From Caldifarciminota bacterium (GTDB taxonomy: Bacteria; Hydrothermota; Hydrothermia; B15-G9; WFZT01): 8,343 bases of DNA. How positions within the stretch are numbered: the stretch's first letter is position 1; the number at the start of each line of letters is the position of its first letter. Made by a program: the position numbers and the translations under genes. Positions 6,211-8,343 of this stretch are shown here, one piece after another. Below the pieces are notes generated by a model. The model worked only from the letters and a program-made list of their open reading frames with translations, ran no database searches and was not told where the DNA came from. Location of the stretch: the NCBI GenBank assembly GCA_026986235.1, contig JALSOY010000211.1:1-8343 (forward strand). Reading direction: 5' to 3'.

Positions 6211-7539
6211 TCAGAGGTAATTTTCGTACTTTCTTAGTATCAGGATCCTTCGCAGATTCTCGAAATTCATAAGGAGACCGAGAAGGATAAGTGTCTCAAA
6301 CGGCAATCCTGCAAGGGAACCTACAAAGATAAAGAATAGTCTTAAATCCCTGCCTATTCTGAAATATTTTTTCCTGCGGAGCTTACCCATGAGTTCGTCG
6401 TATTTCATGGCTATGTAGCTGTTGATAAGGCTTCCAAGTATAGAGAACCATCCTGCGACGAGGGTTAAATACGATGGGTATCGAAAATGGTAGGCGTTCC
6501 ATGTAAGTGTCCCGATGATTATCCCGTCAGCGTACCTATCAAGTACAGAGTCAAGCCACTTGCCGAATTTTGTCTCCATGTATTTTATCCTGGCAATCTC
6601 TCCGTCCACACCGTCGAGAACCGAGGAGAACTGAGTTAGTATCCCGGCGAGGGCGAGCATGTCTTTAAAAAGGAAGAGGATTCCGGCGAACACAGCCACC
6701 AGAAAGCTAAAGATCGTTACCTGATTGGGAGTTACAGGCAATTTTACGAGATAGCGTGTAATCAGCCTGGATATGGGCCTGTTTAAATATTTTGCCACGG
6801 GACCGTCTGAATTTTTGTTAAGTTTACCGAGTAGATAATTTTCGGCCTTCTTGTAGGCAACCTCGTCGTCAACATCGATCCAGAAGGCATCTCCAATATC
6901 GAGGGCAAGGGCCCTGTTTCTTTTTGCAAGTATTCTGATCCCGCCTGAGAGGGTGGAGTCTTTATTTACTTTTATGCTTTCTTCTATTGCGTCAAAGATG
7001 GCCGGCGTACAGAGAAATGCACCTGTATCGAATGCGTTGAACCGTTTGATATTTTTACCGATGTCCTGTATGTGCCCGTCTTTCACAAGAACCCTGGTTA
7101 CATCGTCGTGGTCAACGAGGTGATTTCTGTCAACTTTTCCATCAACGGCAAGGATCACTTCCCCGTCGTTAATGCTGGCGTTTACAAGACTCTGGATTAT
7201 CTCTGGATCGTGTATGTGGTCACTCATCAGTAGCAGAAATTTTTCGCCTTCGAGGGCCTCTCGTGCTTTGAGAACCGAAAGTCCATTTTCCTTTTGCCAG
7301 TCCGGGTTGTTGATTATGGTGAGTTTAACACCTCTCCTTTTTGCAATTTCATTGAGTTTTTCCTTGACTTTTTCACCGTTATACCCGACAACAATCACGA
7401 ACTCCGTTATACCCGCACGGCGTGCATTCATTATTACCCTTTCGATCAGAGGTAGTCCAAGAAGCTCAACAAGGGGCTTGGAATCTCCAAGATTTCGTAT
7501 TCTTCTGCCCATTCCTGCCGCAATTATCAGTGCCTTCAT
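6211..7539 (-). CDS. Bifunctional inositol-1-phosphate cytidylyltransferase / di-myo-inositol phosphate phosphate synthase (IPCT/DIPPS-type fusion)
   Basis: A 442-residue membrane protein with two domains. Residues 1-235 are a nucleotidyltransferase: AAGMGRR with KPL (7-23), MSDHIHDP (105-112) with probable metal ligand Asp107, and WIDVDD (220-225). Residues about 250-442 are a CDP-alcohol phosphatidyltransferase with a perfect D-x2-DG-x2-AR-x8-G-x3-D-x3-D motif (Asp309, Asp312, Gly313, Ala316, Arg317, Gly326, Asp330, Asp334) and several hydrophobic membrane segments (about 272-292, 336-378, 400-425). Such fusions in Archaeoglobus and Thermotoga-like organisms make CDP-inositol from CTP and inositol-1-phosphate. 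They then join it to a second inositol-1-phosphate, the route to the heat-protective solute di-myo-inositol phosphate. Inositol-phosphate synthase is not in the window, so a phospholipid or other polar-head substrate remains possible. ATG 7539 has GGAG seven bases upstream (7547-7550). It is the first gene of the five-gene run. Confidence 0.85.
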   Translation of the reverse strand: MKALIIAAGMGRRIRNLGDSKPLVELLGLPLIERVIMNARRAGITEFVIVVGYNGEKVKEKLNEIAKRRGVKLTIINNPDWQKENGLSVLKAREALEGEKFLLLMSDHIHDPEIIQSLVNASINDGEVILAVDGKVDRNHLVDHDDVTRVLVKDGHIQDIGKNIKRFNAFDTGAFLCTPAIFDAIEESIKVNKDSTLSGGIRILAKRNRALALDIGDAFWIDVDDEVAYKKAENYLLGKLNKNSDGPVAKYLNRPISRLITRYLVKLPVTPNQVTIFSFLVAVFAGILFLFKDMLALAGILTQFSSVLDGVDGEIARIKYMETKFGKWLDSVLDRYADGIIIGTLTWNAYHFRYPSYLTLVAGWFSILGSLINSYIAMKYDELMGKLRRKKYFRIGRDLRLFFIFVGSLAGLPFETLILLGLLMNFENLRRILILRKYENYL

Positions 7540-7581
7540 AGGTTTTCTCCGGAAATTCAGGAGGGATCTGTGTTTTATTTA

Positions 7582-7610
7582 TTCATACCATGCCGAACCA
7601 TCAAGGACAA
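7582..7610 (-). promoter_or_regulatory. Candidate promoter of the IPCT/DIPPS-led operon
   Basis: On the minus strand TTGTCC (7605-7610) and TATGAA (7582-7587) are 17 bases apart, each matching consensus at four of six positions. They lie about 43 bp or more upstream of the start codon. An overlapping alternative, TTGATG-17-TAAATA, is about as good. Position in the divergent intergenic region supports a promoter here, but the exact boxes are uncertain. Confidence 0.35.
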
Positions 7611-7684
7611 AAATTAGAATGATTTTACAGTCTCATCCATTTGTTCGACTTCAATTTCACTGATCACTGGTAAATACTTTTATC

Positions 7685-8343
7685 ATGATCGGACTCCTCC
7701 TTCTTATACTCACCTACGGAGAACTAATGGAAAATCCTGTTGATATAAACCACATGACCTACTATGAAATTTCAGAAATACCGTTTTTGAGAGACGACCA
7801 GATTAACCTAATATTGAAATCAAGGCCTTTTAAAGACTTCGATGATTTCAGGGCGAAAACCAGACTGGATCCAATAACCCTGAGCCTGATAAGAGACTAC
7901 ATTTTCTTCTCTCCAACAGTTCTAAAGAGAGCAAAGATCAGTTTTTTCCATACGAGAAGGAATTATTTTGACCTTTTCCTGAATACAGAGAGACTGTCTT
8001 TCTCATTCAACGCAAGGGACACACTCACAAAGTACAGACTGGCCGGGAAAACAGGTGACTTTTATGCAATCGTAGGAACGATTACACCCACCATACCGAA
8101 GTTTGCAGAAAGACCCCGAGTGTCCTCATCCCCCACTCCGGGGGTTTTTGCCGATTACAGAGGCTTCTCTGTGTTCCTTTCAAAAAGCCGATACCTCCTT
8201 TTAACCCCATCATTCCATGGTCTATCTGTTTATTACTCAAAGGGAATGTACGGGCTCATATTCAAAAAGGGCTCCTCGCTTTCAAAATTCATGTTCAGTT
8301 TTTCTATGGTAAAGAAGCCTGTTATCCAGTTTGCATTTTACAG
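7685..8343 (+). CDS. Helix-hairpin-helix domain exported protein, probable outer-membrane beta-barrel (partial)
   Basis: The frame is open from 7685 to the window edge, 219 codons plus 2 bases, so the C-terminus is missing. After a short hydrophobic start (MIGLLLLILTYG), residues 17-75 fit a ComEA-like HhH domain: NPVDINHMTYYEISEIP (17-33), then a second hairpin around ILKSRPFKDFDDF (43-55). From about residue 80 on, short alternating hydrophobic/polar stretches such as GFSVFLSKS, GLSVYYSKG and FMFSFSMV look like beta-strands. This architecture, an HhH domain then a predicted outer-membrane barrel, occurs in Bacteroidetes-type genomes with no firm function that I know of. DNA binding is not established for it. 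ATG 7685 lacks a clear Shine-Dalgarno. ATG 7727 has GGAG five bases upstream but would delete the hydrophobic segment. I prefer 7685 because export fits the barrel-like remainder. Confidence 0.72.
   Translation, partial: MIGLLLLILTYGELMENPVDINHMTYYEISEIPFLRDDQINLILKSRPFKDFDDFRAKTRLDPITLSLIRDYIFFSPTVLKRAKISFFHTRRNYFDLFLNTERLSFSFNARDTLTKYRLAGKTGDFYAIVGTITPTIPKFAERPRVSSSPTPGVFADYRGFSVFLSKSRYLLLTPSFHGLSVYYSKGMYGLIFKKGSSLSKFMFSFSMVKKPVIQFAFY
7718..7721 (+). promoter_or_regulatory. Shine-Dalgarno-like GGAG inside the HhH gene, favouring an alternative start at 7727
   Basis: GGAG is followed by AACTA and then ATG (7727-7729), in frame as codon 15. This is a better ribosome-binding arrangement than anything upstream of ATG 7685. 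Using it would give a protein beginning MENPVDIN without a signal sequence, so it conflicts with the predicted export. Confidence 0.35.

Noticed and set aside
7172..7663. 163-codon plus-strand open frame spanning the IPCT start and intergenic region
   Set aside because: Most of it is antisense to the conserved nucleotidyltransferase domain; its composition (Ser/Arg/Ile-rich) is that of a shadow frame and no ribosome site supports it.

Overview
The window looks like bacterial chromosome from a thermophile with an outer membrane. A DUF5916-type outer-membrane protein and a helix-hairpin-helix (HhH) secreted protein flank the ends. Both families are, as far as I know, typical of the Bacteroidetes/FCB side of the tree and related candidate phyla. 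The middle carries a fused inositol-phosphate cytidylyltransferase/CDP-alcohol transferase, the enzyme type that makes di-myo-inositol phosphate solutes in (hyper)thermophiles. I therefore infer a thermophilic FCB-like or candidate-phylum bacterium (for example WOR-3 or Hydrothermae-like). This is inference and no lineage marker proves it.

Layout: (1) 1-1308, minus strand, is the first 436 codons of a DUF5916/CBM9-like outer-membrane protein that runs off the left edge. It has a strong Shine-Dalgarno and a near-consensus sigma-70 promoter at 1352-1380. (2) About 1407-1740 is a noncoding array of C-run/G-run hairpin repeats with a higher-order period of about 170 bp. Its last, degenerate unit looks like the terminator of the next gene. 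(3) 1751-7539, minus strand, is a probable five-gene operon transcribed right to left: the IPCT/DIPPS fusion, then hslO (Hsp33), lepA (EF-4), tsaE and a class I/II aminotransferase. hslO and lepA overlap by ATGA, and lepA and tsaE overlap by 20 bp. A 103-bp gap with two inverted repeats separates tsaE from the aminotransferase. (4) 7540-7684 is a divergent intergenic region. (5) 7685-8343, plus strand, is the start of an HhH-domain exported protein, probably an outer-membrane beta-barrel, cut by the right edge.

The operon groups compatible-solute synthesis, a redox/heat chaperone, a translation factor active under ionic stress and a t6A tRNA-modification ATPase. This suggests a protein-quality and translation maintenance cluster for hot or stressful growth, but the grouping may be fortuitous. 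I see no CRISPR array, tRNA, rRNA, insertion sequence, phage gene or recognisable defence system. The most unusual elements are the repeat array, the solute enzyme heading a housekeeping operon, and the very short, uncharged signal peptides of the two flanking genes.
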